Assembly (NCBI RefSeq): GCF_900104925.1
Contig: NZ_LT629735.1
Location: 1,210,291 to 1,274,290 of the forward strand
DNA: 64,000 nt
Direction: 5' to 3'
Origin: Opitutus sp. GAS368
Lineage (GTDB): Bacteria > Verrucomicrobiota > Verrucomicrobiia > Opitutales > Opitutaceae
In this document: in pieces, positions 54,083 through 61,910 of the stretch
How the letters are laid out: every line of letters starts with the position of its first letter
Position numbering within the stretch: position 1 is the stretch's first letter
The notes under the pieces: generated by a model
Seen by the model: only the letters and a program-made list of their open reading frames with translations
What the model was told of the DNA's origin: nothing
Database searches by the model: none
Position numbers and translations under genes: made by a program

Positions 54083-54865
54083 TCACGACCCGGTGTGCTC
54101 CAGCTCGACCATCTCATCGCCCGGCTGCAGGGCCCGCACGCGGTCCGCGCGGTAAAGCCAGCCTTCGCCGACGGCGAGAGTCACACGACCGTCGTGCAGG
54201 CGCGCGATCGAGGTGTTGCCCAGTCCCAGCACGGTTTCGGTGGGATTGAATTTAAGATAACCCGCGATCTTGTCCGCCCGGCCCTTGAAATCCGTCGCGA
54301 GCGCCGGGCGCGGGTGGTGCGGATTGATCACCGCCGGGAAGAGGCCGAGCGATTCGCGGCTCGGGATGTCCGCCGTCGGGAAATCGTTCGTGGTGCCGAT
54401 GCGCAGCCCCGCCACATTCGCGCCGGCGCTCGAGCCGCCGTAGGGCACGCCGGCGGCCACGCGCGCCCGGATCAGCGCCAGCTGACCGGTGCGATACAGG
54501 GCCGCCAGCAGGACGAAGGTCTCGCCCCCACCGACGAAAATGCCATCGGCCTTTTCCAACAGCGCCCGCTGGCCGGCGACATCCAGGTGGTGCAGCGATT
54601 CCGACCGGGCCCCGTTCAGGTGGGCGAACGCCGCCTGCAGCCGCTGCTCCATGTGGTCGCGCTCGGCGGGCGCCGTGGCGTCGAGCACCAGCGCGATCCT
54701 TTTGCAGCCGGCATAGTGCTCGCGCATCAGCGCGAGGGTGCTGTCGGCGAAGTGATCGCCGTTCATCATGGCGCCACCGCACACGAGCACGGAGGGCGAC
54801 GCAGCCCGGAGCAATCCGGGCAGCAGCAGGAGACAGAGCAGCAAAAGTCGGGGCCGGGAACGCAT
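54083..54865 (-). CDS. Exported peptidase E / cyanophycinase-like protein (family S51)
   Basis: 260 residues with a signal peptide (MRSRPRLLLLCLLLLPGLLRA). Nucleophile elbow PYGGSSAGANVAG contains the catalytic Ser; DGIFVGGGETFVLL and INPHHPRPAL are further S51 motifs. Family members cleave Asp-X dipeptides or cyanophycin. Export suggests processing of peptides in the periplasm. Shares a short divergent promoter region with the glycosidase at 54971. ATG 54865 chosen for the signal peptide. Confidence 0.85.
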   Translation of the reverse strand: MRSRPRLLLLCLLLLPGLLRAASPSVLVCGGAMMNGDHFADSTLALMREHYAGCKRIALVLDATAPAERDHMEQRLQAAFAHLNGARSESLHHLDVAGQRALLEKADGIFVGGGETFVLLAALYRTGQLALIRARVAAGVPYGGSSAGANVAGLRIGTTNDFPTADIPSRESLGLFPAVINPHHPRPALATDFKGRADKIAGYLKFNPTETVLGLGNTSIARLHDGRVTLAVGEGWLYRADRVRALQPGDEMVELEHTGS

Positions 54866-54910
54866 GACGGGGTGCCCAAGGAGAACAAATTTTCCCCGAC
54901 ATTCAATCTG

Positions 54911-54940
54911 GGCGGAAATTTTCATAAACATTCATTTCGC
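54911..54940 (+). promoter_or_regulatory. Candidate operator in the divergent S51 peptidase / glycosidase region
   Basis: GAAATTTTCAT at 54915-54925 followed by AAACATTCATTTCGC, nearly identical to 49497-49527. TTCAT repeats are 11 bp apart, a spacing used by AraC-type and OmpR-type regulators. Confidence 0.5.
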
Positions 54941-54970
54941 CCCGGTTCCGCGCAAATCAATCCTCGCCGC

Positions 54971-57900
54971 ATGGTTTCCCGGTTTCTGGCGTCCACTCCC
55001 GCCCTGCGGTCATTGTTGCTGGTTGTTCCCCTGACCGTCCTCGCCGCGGATCGCACGGTCGACCTGCGTTTTGGGATACCGACCTGGCACCAGCCGCTCG
55101 GCGTGCCGGACGACTGGCACAAGCCGATGGCCGACGAGCGCGGCGCGCTCCTCTACGACTTCGGCCCGGGACCCTACGTGCAGCCCGCCACGACGGTCGC
55201 CGCCGCGGCCGCCGGCAAACCCTTCGCCCTGGAACGCCAGGACTGGGTCGACTCCCCCCGCCTGCCGGCCCTGCGCACCGTGCTGCGCCGCGGCCCGGAC
55301 ACCATCGAGATCACCACGCTGGCGCTGCCGCCCGCCGCCCCCGCTCCTTCCGAGGGCCGCACCGCCACCTATGAGCGCCTGGACGGCATCACGGGCGCGC
55401 TCGGCTGGGCGAAACCTCCGGGCGAGGCCTCGCCGGAATTTCGCAACGTCGCCTGGGGCATCACGCGCCCGCTGCGCTACCGCTTCCGCGTCGCGCCCGG
55501 CGCCGCCAAGCGCGTCATGCTCGGTTTCTGCGAGAGCTACAAGCTCCGCCTGGGCGACCGCCTCGCCGAGATGCACGTGGAGGGCGCACCGGCGCTGACC
55601 CTCGATCTCGCCCTCAATGCCCCGCTCAACCAGCCGCAGGTCTTCCTGTTCGATGCCATTGACACCGACCGGAACGGCTGGATCGACGTCACGGTCCTGG
55701 CACCGCAGGGCCACGATCCCAACACCACGCTCGCCACCATTGCGGTTTACCCGGCGGATCTCCGGCTCACCCGCGCCGAACTCGTCGCCGGCTCCCGCGG
55801 GCCCGCCGACCGCGCCGAGCTGCGCATCGCCTGCGGCACCGAAGCCCGCCGGGCGCCGCCGCGCACCGACCTGATCCACGCCCGGTATTCGAACCGGGCG
55901 CAACCGACGCTCACCCTCGCGACCGGCCGGGCGCTCGAGCTTCGCGCCGACGGTGTCGTCACCGATGACGGCGTTCCCTTCGTGCTGACGGCACCGCGCG
56001 CGACCGGGCTGGCAAAGACCGCGACGGGCTGGCAGCTCGATTTCGCCCCCGGCACCCCGGAGATCAGCGCCTGGGTTTTTTCCGGCCAGGCCGACGCCGC
56101 CACCGTTGCGGCCGCCCGGGCCCTGACGCCCGCCGCGGCCCTCGGGCTGAGCCGCGAACGCTGGGCCAGGATCGCGATTCCCTACGGGCGCATCACCGTC
56201 GCCGACCCCCGGATCCAGGCCTTCGTCGACGGTTCGATCCGCACGCTCTACCAGGCGCGGGAGAACATCAACGGCCAGTCACAGTTCGATTCCAGCTTTT
56301 CCCTCTATCGCGGGCTTTGGGCCGGCGACGCCGTTTACCTGACCAGCCTCGCGGCAATGCTCGGCGACTCCGCCACGGGCCGCCAGACCCTGGATGCGCT
56401 TTTCGCGCAGCAGAACACCGACGGCATCATCGACGAGCTGCATCCGCAACAGATCTACCGCACCACCGCGGAGGTGCTGTGGGCGGTGACGCGCGACGCC
56501 GAGATCAGCGGCGACTGGAGTTACGCCAGGGCACGCTGGCCGCAGATCATGCGCGGCGTGGCGGGCATCCGTGCCCTGCGGGACAAGACCCTCGCCCAGC
56601 CCGACGCGCCGTATGGCGGCATGTTCCCGCCGGGATTCAGCGACGGCGGCATCCTCGACATCGGCGCGGAGTATTCCTCCGTCTATTGCACGATCACCGG
56701 CCTGCGCGCGACCGTCCGCGCGGCCGAAGCGCTCGGCCTCCACCAGGACGCCGGCGAGATCGCCCGGCTCGCGGCGGAATTCCGTGCGGCCTACGACCGG
56801 CACCGCCTGCGAGACCAGCGACGCGACCGCCAAGGCAACCTCTATCTGCCCGTGCGGGTCGGGCTCAAGGGCGACGACCCCATCCCCCAGCTCACCCAAT
56901 GGGCCGTGTTCGACGCCCACCTCAATGGCGAGGGTTGGATCCCGTCCGATCACGAGCTTGTGACCGGCACTCTCGCCGTGCTCGATTCCGTCGAACGGCA
57001 GGGTCTACCGGTGAGCATGGGCTGGATGCCCGGCGGCAATTGGGCCGGCATGGGGCTGTTCATCGCCTTCCAGCACCTGGTGCTCGGACACGACGCCAAG
57101 ACCGCCGACATGCTTTATGCCGCAGCCAACCACGCCTCGCCGCGCGGCACTTGGGTGGAGGAGCAGTCGCTCATCGGCGATCCGCTAAAGCTGGCCGGCG
57201 ACCAGCCGCATTGCTTCGCCGCCGCGATGTTCGTCCAGCTCGCCGGCTCCATGCTCGCCTATGATCGCGAAAATACCGTGCACCTGCTCGGCAGCGTGCC
57301 CGTCGAGTGGCTGCACCCGGGCGCCGTCAACCGCCTCGACGCCTGGCAGACTGGCGCCGGCACGGTGACGCTCGCGCTCACCGTTTCCCTCGACGGCCGC
57401 ACCGCGACCCTGAAAGTCGAGCCCATCAACCGAGCCGACAAGAAAATCCGCATCGTCCTCCACACTGCGAGCCTGGAGCACGCCGGCTTCGCCCCCCCGG
57501 CCTCCGCCCAGGACGGCCTCATCGAGATCCAGCCCGGCCAGCCGGTCAGCCTGGTATTTCCCGAACCAACTGACCGGATAATTTGTAACGTAATGCGTTA
57601 CAAATTATCGCTGGGCGTGACCAGTTTCCGGATCGCCGCCACGATCGCGGCTGGGGCGGTGGCCACGAGGTTGTGGCCGGCGCCCGGCACGATCCGCAAC
57701 TCGCCGCGGGGCGACAGCGCCGCGTGCCGACGCTGCAGGGCATGCCAGCCTTGGGTCAACGCCCTCCGCGTTGCTTCGCTCAATTCCGCCGGCATGTCCG
57801 GGCGGCCTGCGGCCAGCACGATCAGGGGCAGATCGCCGAGATCGCGAATCCCGGCCACCACCGCACGGCCCTCGATCCAGATCGGACCGAAACCCTGCAG

Positions 57901-58039
57901 GTGTTGCTGGAAAGCCGCCACCGCGGGTATGCCAAGTTCGCCGGGCAGAATCGCCGCAGCCGCGGCAGCGCCCTGCTCCGGGTGCGACGAATCGACCAGC
58001 ACCAGACCGGCGAGTGTGGCCGGATACCGGGCGGCGTAG
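54971..58039 (+). CDS. Secreted (alpha/alpha)6 glycosidase-like protein with an anomalous antisense C-terminus
   Basis: Signal peptide MVSRFLASTPALRSLLLVVP; beta-rich N-terminal domains; then a six-hairpin barrel with INGQSQFDSSFSLYRGLWAG, GIIDELHPQQIY, GMFPPGFSDGGILDIGAEYS and SMGWMPGGNWAGMG, and a C-terminal beta domain ending about VSLVFPEPT (near 57570). The frame does not stop there: it crosses a 31-bp palindrome and reads about 155 more residues antisense to the hydrolase gene at 57598. Those residues are Arg/Ala/Pro-rich and look non-natural. Stop codons lie in the neighbouring frame at 57571 and 57580, so the true stop was probably lost by a small indel, real or from sequencing. The enzyme is likely functional to about residue 867. 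Confidence 0.7.
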   Translation: MVSRFLASTPALRSLLLVVPLTVLAADRTVDLRFGIPTWHQPLGVPDDWHKPMADERGALLYDFGPGPYVQPATTVAAAAAGKPFALERQDWVDSPRLPALRTVLRRGPDTIEITTLALPPAAPAPSEGRTATYERLDGITGALGWAKPPGEASPEFRNVAWGITRPLRYRFRVAPGAAKRVMLGFCESYKLRLGDRLAEMHVEGAPALTLDLALNAPLNQPQVFLFDAIDTDRNGWIDVTVLAPQGHDPNTTLATIAVYPADLRLTRAELVAGSRGPADRAELRIACGTEARRAPPRTDLIHARYSNRAQPTLTLATGRALELRADGVVTDDGVPFVLTAPRATGLAKTATGWQLDFAPGTPEISAWVFSGQADAATVAAARALTPAAALGLSRERWARIAIPYGRITVADPRIQAFVDGSIRTLYQARENINGQSQFDSSFSLYRGLWAGDAVYLTSLAAMLGDSATGRQTLDALFAQQNTDGIIDELHPQQIYRTTAEVLWAVTRDAEISGDWSYARARWPQIMRGVAGIRALRDKTLAQPDAPYGGMFPPGFSDGGILDIGAEYSSVYCTITGLRATVRAAEALGLHQDAGEIARLAAEFRAAYDRHRLRDQRRDRQGNLYLPVRVGLKGDDPIPQLTQWAVFDAHLNGEGWIPSDHELVTGTLAVLDSVERQGLPVSMGWMPGGNWAGMGLFIAFQHLVLGHDAKTADMLYAAANHASPRGTWVEEQSLIGDPLKLAGDQPHCFAAAMFVQLAGSMLAYDRENTVHLLGSVPVEWLHPGAVNRLDAWQTGAGTVTLALTVSLDGRTATLKVEPINRADKKIRIVLHTASLEHAGFAPPASAQDGLIEIQPGQPVSLVFPEPTDRIICNVMRYKLSLGVTSFRIAATIAAGAVATRLWPAPGTIRNSPRGDSAACRRCRACQPWVNALRVASLNSAGMSGRPAASTIRGRSPRSRIPATTARPSIQIGPKPCRCCWKAATAGMPSSPGRIAAAAAAPCSGCDESTSTRPASVAGYRAA
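57578..57608. promoter_or_regulatory. Perfect palindrome TTTGTAACG-N5-CGTTACAAA
   Basis: 13-bp perfect arms (ATAATTTGTAACG) with a 5-bp centre, between two convergent genes. It supplies the TAA stop of the hydrolase on the minus strand. The GTAAC/GTTAC core recurs at 58281-58304. Could be an operator, a terminator-like hairpin or a repeat tip. Confidence 0.7.
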
Positions 58040-58266
58040 GCCAGCGCCGTAAACCCGCCAAAGGACGCGGCTACGAAGACATAGGGCGGTGCCACATGGC
58101 CCGCCGTCAGCGCCTCATGCAGTTCGTCTGCCGCGGCAGCCGGAGACGTGGGGAGAAAGCCGTTCCGGCGCCGGAAGACAAAGACGGGCGCCATCGTGGC
58201 CACGGCGTCGTGCAACTCCGCGCACGATTCATCGAGAATGATCGTGGTCCTGGGCAACGGGAACAT
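57598..58266 (-). CDS. Alpha/beta hydrolase
   Basis: 222 residues. The nucleophile elbow is VFVAASFGGFTALAYA (Ser, with Ala for the first Gly), LVLVDSSHPEQ follows, and the His is in VPGAGHNLVA. The protein is short at the N-terminus: the oxyanion-side HG motif of the fold is not seen, so activity is uncertain. Start at 58266 (MFPLPRTTIILDE) or eight residues upstream at 58290 inside a palindrome. Downstream of the SSS transporter gene by about 45 bp on the same strand. Confidence 0.75.
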   Translation of the reverse strand: MFPLPRTTIILDESCAELHDAVATMAPVFVFRRRNGFLPTSPAAAADELHEALTAGHVAPPYVFVAASFGGFTALAYAARYPATLAGLVLVDSSHPEQGAAAAAAILPGELGIPAVAAFQQHLQGFGPIWIEGRAVVAGIRDLGDLPLIVLAAGRPDMPAELSEATRRALTQGWHALQRRHAALSPRGELRIVPGAGHNLVATAPAAIVAAIRKLVTPSDNL

Positions 58267-58280
58267 GTCATCCGATTCCC

Positions 58281-58304
58281 CTGGTAACATATTACTGTTA
58301 CCAG
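58281..58304. promoter_or_regulatory. Palindrome CTGGTAACA-N6-TGTTACCAG
   Basis: 9-bp perfect arms with a 6-bp centre between the SSS transporter stop and the hydrolase start. It shares GTAAC/GTTAC half-sites with the palindrome at the 3' end of the hydrolase (57578-57608). Candidate operator of a TetR- or GntR-like repressor. Confidence 0.5.
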
Positions 58305-58310
58305 CGGCTT

Positions 58311-60425
58311 TCAGCTCCCGATCACGAGCACAGCCTTGAAGATGATCAGGATCAACCCGACCAGGGCACAGCAGCCGGCGAAGCCAAGAGCGTCCTGCCG
58401 GTTCCACTTGGTCCACTCCCAGTTGGACCCCGGGAAGAGCTTGGTGTGGTCGAGGCGCGTGGGGTCGGCGTAGCTCGCCGCGACTTCCCTGGCATCGTCC
58501 TCGAGCGTCGCGGCCACCGGGGTCTTCATGCGCGCATAGAAGCGCGCCACGCGCGCCGGGTCGGTCGGCGGCGTCAGCCAGCTGACGACCAGCAGGATCA
58601 GGATCGGCAGCAGCGCGTCCACCAGGTAGCGCGTCGTCATCAGTTGCGCGGAATTGAACCCGGCGACGTCGACCCCCAGCAGCGAGATCAGCCACACCTC
58701 CGCCCGGAAGAGCCCGCGACCGGTCTTTGGCGAGGCCGGGTCCTGCGGGTCCGCGCGGACGACCCCTTCCTCGAAGAAAACCGAAACCGGTTCGAGGCGC
58801 TGCGTCCGGGTCAAGGTCGTCCCGACCGCGGCCGACCGCCCGGCGGCGACATCGGCCGCCGTGGCCGCGGCCTCGCTCGTGACCACGCGCTCGCGCGTCA
58901 TCACCGTAAGCGCGGCGGAACGGGCCAGCGCCGGGATCTGCGGGACCGTCCACGGCATCACGACGATCAGCAAAAGCATGGTGAAGACCTGGACGCGCAC
59001 CGCCATTTCGGTCACGCGCCGCCAGACGAAGAGCAGCGTGATGGGCACGCCCCAGATCACAAGGAACACGATGGCGAATTTCAGCAGCGCGATCACGCTG
59101 TTGAGATAGAGGCCGATGGCGATGCCGAGCGCCAGGGAGACCGGCACGGTCAGGCGCGCGACGACCATGTAGTGCTTCTCGGATTTGCCCGGGAAGATCG
59201 GTTCGTAGATGTTCTTCACGACGAGGCCGGCCATCACGACCGACTGCGCGCCGAGCAGGGCCAGCTTGCCGCCGAGGATGCCGATGATCATCACGCCAAC
59301 GAGGCCGACGGGCAGGAGCGACTTGGTCAGCAGGCCCCAGACCTGGTCGGGGTCGGACAGCCCGGGCCCGAACAGGGCCAGGGCGATGAGGCCGCAGTAG
59401 GCCCACGCGATCGTCACGAACCGCTTGCTGAAGCCGCCCGTGACCGCGCCGAGCCGCGCGGCCAGCTCGTTCTTGGCCGAGCCGGCGATGGTCATGTTGG
59501 CCTGCGAGCCGGAGATGCCGAGGAACTGCACCAGCAGGAGCGCGCCGATGGAATACCAGGTGTATTCGCTCATCGCGCCCCCGCCGAAGAGATTGAACAT
59601 AACCTCCGGCACCTTCTGGTGCAACGTCCCGACGCCGCCGAGCCGCGCCAGCCCGAACGGGATCAGGATCACCGAGATCAGGATGACGAGGACGGCTTGC
59701 ACGGCGTCGACCATGGCCGAGGCCTTGAGGCCGCCGAGCACGATGAAGACCGCCACCAGCAGCGAGGAGGCGAGATAGAACGGCGCCGGCTGCAGGTAGG
59801 TCACATACGGCTGCAGCTCGCCGCGATCGTAGTAGTTCTTCAGCAGGTCGTAGCGGGCCATCGACTCCGTCGGCAGCACATTGGCTGCGCGGTCTGCGCG
59901 GAGCCGGATGAACTCGCCGTAATTGTCGACCATCCGCCTCTCTTCCGGGGTGTAAGCGGCCGGCTCCTTGACCATGAGCGGCTGCAGCGTCTTCAGGGCG
60001 ACGACGTTGCCGCCCGCGATCGTCACGATGATCATGATCAGCGTCGTGCTCGCGTAGAGCGAGCTGAGAAAACGCCGCCCAAAACGGTCCTCGAACAGGT
60101 CGGCCGTGGTCGTCAGGCGCACGCGGCGGAACCAGACATTGAGGAACCAATAGTAGGGGGTGAGGAACAGGGTGATGAGCGCGAGCCACGCGCCGCCGGC
60201 GCCCTGCCGGTAGACGGAGCTCGACGTGGTCGTGGCCTGCCCGGGGTCGGCCATGCTGCCGAAGCTGAGGAAAAACTGGAACCACTTGCCCAGCGAGCGG
60301 CCCCCGAGGAAAAAGTCGCCCTGCCCCTTGACGCCGTGCGCCAGCAGCTTGCCGATCGACAGCACGGCGACGACGTAGGCAACAATGATAAGTCCGTCGA
60401 TCCAGTGGAGGCCGAAGAAATGCAT
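58311..60425 (-). CDS. Sodium:solute symporter (SSS family)
   Basis: 704 residues with about 14 transmembrane helices. Family features: FFLGGRSLGKWFQFFLSFGS near the N-terminus, GGLKASAMVDAVQAVLVILI, GISGSQANMTIAG, and a hydrophilic cytoplasmic segment (about 515-580) before the last helices. Imports a sugar or organic acid with sodium. On the same strand as GH127 and the M28 peptidase, so it probably takes up their products. The insertion at about 165-205 (TPEERRMVDNYGEFIRLRAD) is a soluble loop of unknown role. Confidence 0.9.
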   Translation of the reverse strand: MHFFGLHWIDGLIIVAYVVAVLSIGKLLAHGVKGQGDFFLGGRSLGKWFQFFLSFGSMADPGQATTTSSSVYRQGAGGAWLALITLFLTPYYWFLNVWFRRVRLTTTADLFEDRFGRRFLSSLYASTTLIMIIVTIAGGNVVALKTLQPLMVKEPAAYTPEERRMVDNYGEFIRLRADRAANVLPTESMARYDLLKNYYDRGELQPYVTYLQPAPFYLASSLLVAVFIVLGGLKASAMVDAVQAVLVILISVILIPFGLARLGGVGTLHQKVPEVMFNLFGGGAMSEYTWYSIGALLLVQFLGISGSQANMTIAGSAKNELAARLGAVTGGFSKRFVTIAWAYCGLIALALFGPGLSDPDQVWGLLTKSLLPVGLVGVMIIGILGGKLALLGAQSVVMAGLVVKNIYEPIFPGKSEKHYMVVARLTVPVSLALGIAIGLYLNSVIALLKFAIVFLVIWGVPITLLFVWRRVTEMAVRVQVFTMLLLIVVMPWTVPQIPALARSAALTVMTRERVVTSEAAATAADVAAGRSAAVGTTLTRTQRLEPVSVFFEEGVVRADPQDPASPKTGRGLFRAEVWLISLLGVDVAGFNSAQLMTTRYLVDALLPILILLVVSWLTPPTDPARVARFYARMKTPVAATLEDDAREVAASYADPTRLDHTKLFPGSNWEWTKWNRQDALGFAGCCALVGLILIIFKAVLVIGS

Positions 60426-60482
60426 GAGGGGGTGGTTGGGGGTTGGGGCTGATCTCAGCTAGGCCGCAAAAGAGGGGGCTCG

Positions 60483-61910
60483 TCAATGGAACGGCCAGTA
60501 ACCGATGGCCTGCATGCGCCGCTCCAGGCCAAATACGGTGAAGAGCTTCTCCGTCTCGGCCGGCGCGCGACGGAACGCGCCGAGCGACGGGTCGCCCGCC
60601 AGCGCCAGCACCAGGTCGCCAATGATCGCGGTGGATTTCACCACGATCTCTTCCGGCAGCTTGTCGATGGTGTCGCCGAAATCATGATAGTAGCGCACGG
60701 ATTCGCGGGGAATCGGCGCGTTGAAGGTGATCGCCCGCACGTCGGCCAGCTGGAAGGGCGTGTGGTCGCTGCCGAACCAGTTGATGTTCTCCACCCCCAG
60801 CGGCAGTTTGCGGTCGCCGCGACCGGCGTTCCAGCGCTCGAGGGCCGGCACGAGCGACGCGTCACCCAGCGCGTTGACGGCGATCGGCACGCCGACCATG
60901 TCGAGATTGATCATCGCCACGACGGGCGCGGCGCCGAGGGTGGCCGCCGCGTGGCGCGAGCCCCACAAGCCCTGCTCCTCGCCGTTGAACCAGACCAGCT
61001 CGACCGTGCGGGCCAGCTCGCGCCCGCGCAGCGCGCGCGCCAGCGCGAAAAGCTGCGCCGTGCCGAGACCGTTGTCCAAGGCGCCCTGCCCCAGGTCCCA
61101 GCTGTCAAAGTGCGCCCCGACGATGACGCGCTCCGGCGAACGGCCCGGGAACACCAGCCGCAGGTTGGCGGTGTCGACTTCCCGGCAATGCGACTTGGTT
61201 TCCATGCGCACCCGCACCGGCCGGCCGCGCGCGAGCAGCCGCCGCAGCCACGCGCCCTCCTCCTGCGCGAGCGAATACACCGGCAGCACCAGAGCCTCGC
61301 CGACAAAGCTGCCCGTGCGGGCGAGCAGCTGCCCGCCGCCCTCGCGGTTGATGAACAAGACGCCGCGCGCGCCGCGTTCCGCCGCGATGCGCGAGAATTC
61401 CCGCGCCGACAGGGCCGACGACTGGTTTAACAGCACGATCTTGCCCCGCACATCCGCCGGATAATCCGCCGCCGCGCCCGCGCCGACATCGGCCACATCG
61501 GCTTCAAATGCCGGGTGCGGCTGCGTGTAGCTCAGCGCCGCGATGCGCAGCGGCCGGGCCACCGGCACGATCAGCTGGACCGAATCCGCCCCACGTTCCC
61601 AGCCGGGCATCTTGAACGGCACGATTTCCGGCAGCAGCCCGAGGGTCCGCAGTTCCGCCGCGAGCCGGTCCATCGCCCCGCGGTTGTTGGACGAACCCGT
61701 GAGCCGTCCGCCAAAGTCGTCGCATAACTGCGTCAGCATCGCATGCGCGGCGTGGGCGGAGTCGTCGAAGGATTCGGCTGCGCGGCCCGCCGGAGGCAGA
61801 AGTCCGCAAGCCAGCGCCACCGGCAGGGCGAGTTGTCCCCGAAGAGCCGCGCCCACGCCGCGGTTCACCCAGGAGATTCGCCCTGGCCCAAGACTGGTTG
61901 AAGCTTTCAT
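60483..61910 (-). CDS. Secreted M28-family metallopeptidase with PA domain
   Basis: 475 residues. N-terminal export signal (hydrophobic LALPVALACGLL, then AGRAAE), PA-type insert (about 130-240, GKIVLLNQSSALSAREF), and zinc ligands in VGAHFDSWD (His, Asp), ALDNGLG (Asp), WFNGEEQGLWGS (Glu pair), NLDMVG (Asp) and FGSDHTPF (His). An aminopeptidase or carboxypeptidase of the periplasm. The ATG overlaps the GH127 stop (ATGA). Residues 8-30, ahead of the hydrophobic core, are encoded by a degenerate copy of the family 2 palindrome; a GTG inside it is an alternative start. Confidence 0.9.
   Translation of the reverse strand: MKASTSLGPGRISWVNRGVGAALRGQLALPVALACGLLPPAGRAAESFDDSAHAAHAMLTQLCDDFGGRLTGSSNNRGAMDRLAAELRTLGLLPEIVPFKMPGWERGADSVQLIVPVARPLRIAALSYTQPHPAFEADVADVGAGAAADYPADVRGKIVLLNQSSALSAREFSRIAAERGARGVLFINREGGGQLLARTGSFVGEALVLPVYSLAQEEGAWLRRLLARGRPVRVRMETKSHCREVDTANLRLVFPGRSPERVIVGAHFDSWDLGQGALDNGLGTAQLFALARALRGRELARTVELVWFNGEEQGLWGSRHAAATLGAAPVVAMINLDMVGVPIAVNALGDASLVPALERWNAGRGDRKLPLGVENINWFGSDHTPFQLADVRAITFNAPIPRESVRYYHDFGDTIDKLPEEIVVKSTAIIGDLVLALAGDPSLGAFRRAPAETEKLFTVFGLERRMQAIGYWPFH
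61822..61888. repeat. Degenerate family 2 palindrome in the M28 peptidase N-terminus
   Basis: Matches GGTAGGGCG...CGCCCTACC elements of hrpA and tatD over its length with scattered changes (GGCAGGGCGAGTTGTCC, GGAGATTCGCCCTGGCC). Here it is read in a different frame (GRISWVNRGVGAALRGQLAL). Confidence 0.65.

Noticed and set aside
54095-54970. N-terminal extension of the glycosidase to 54095
   Set aside because: It runs antisense through the S51 peptidase gene; a signal peptide begins properly at the ATG at 54971.
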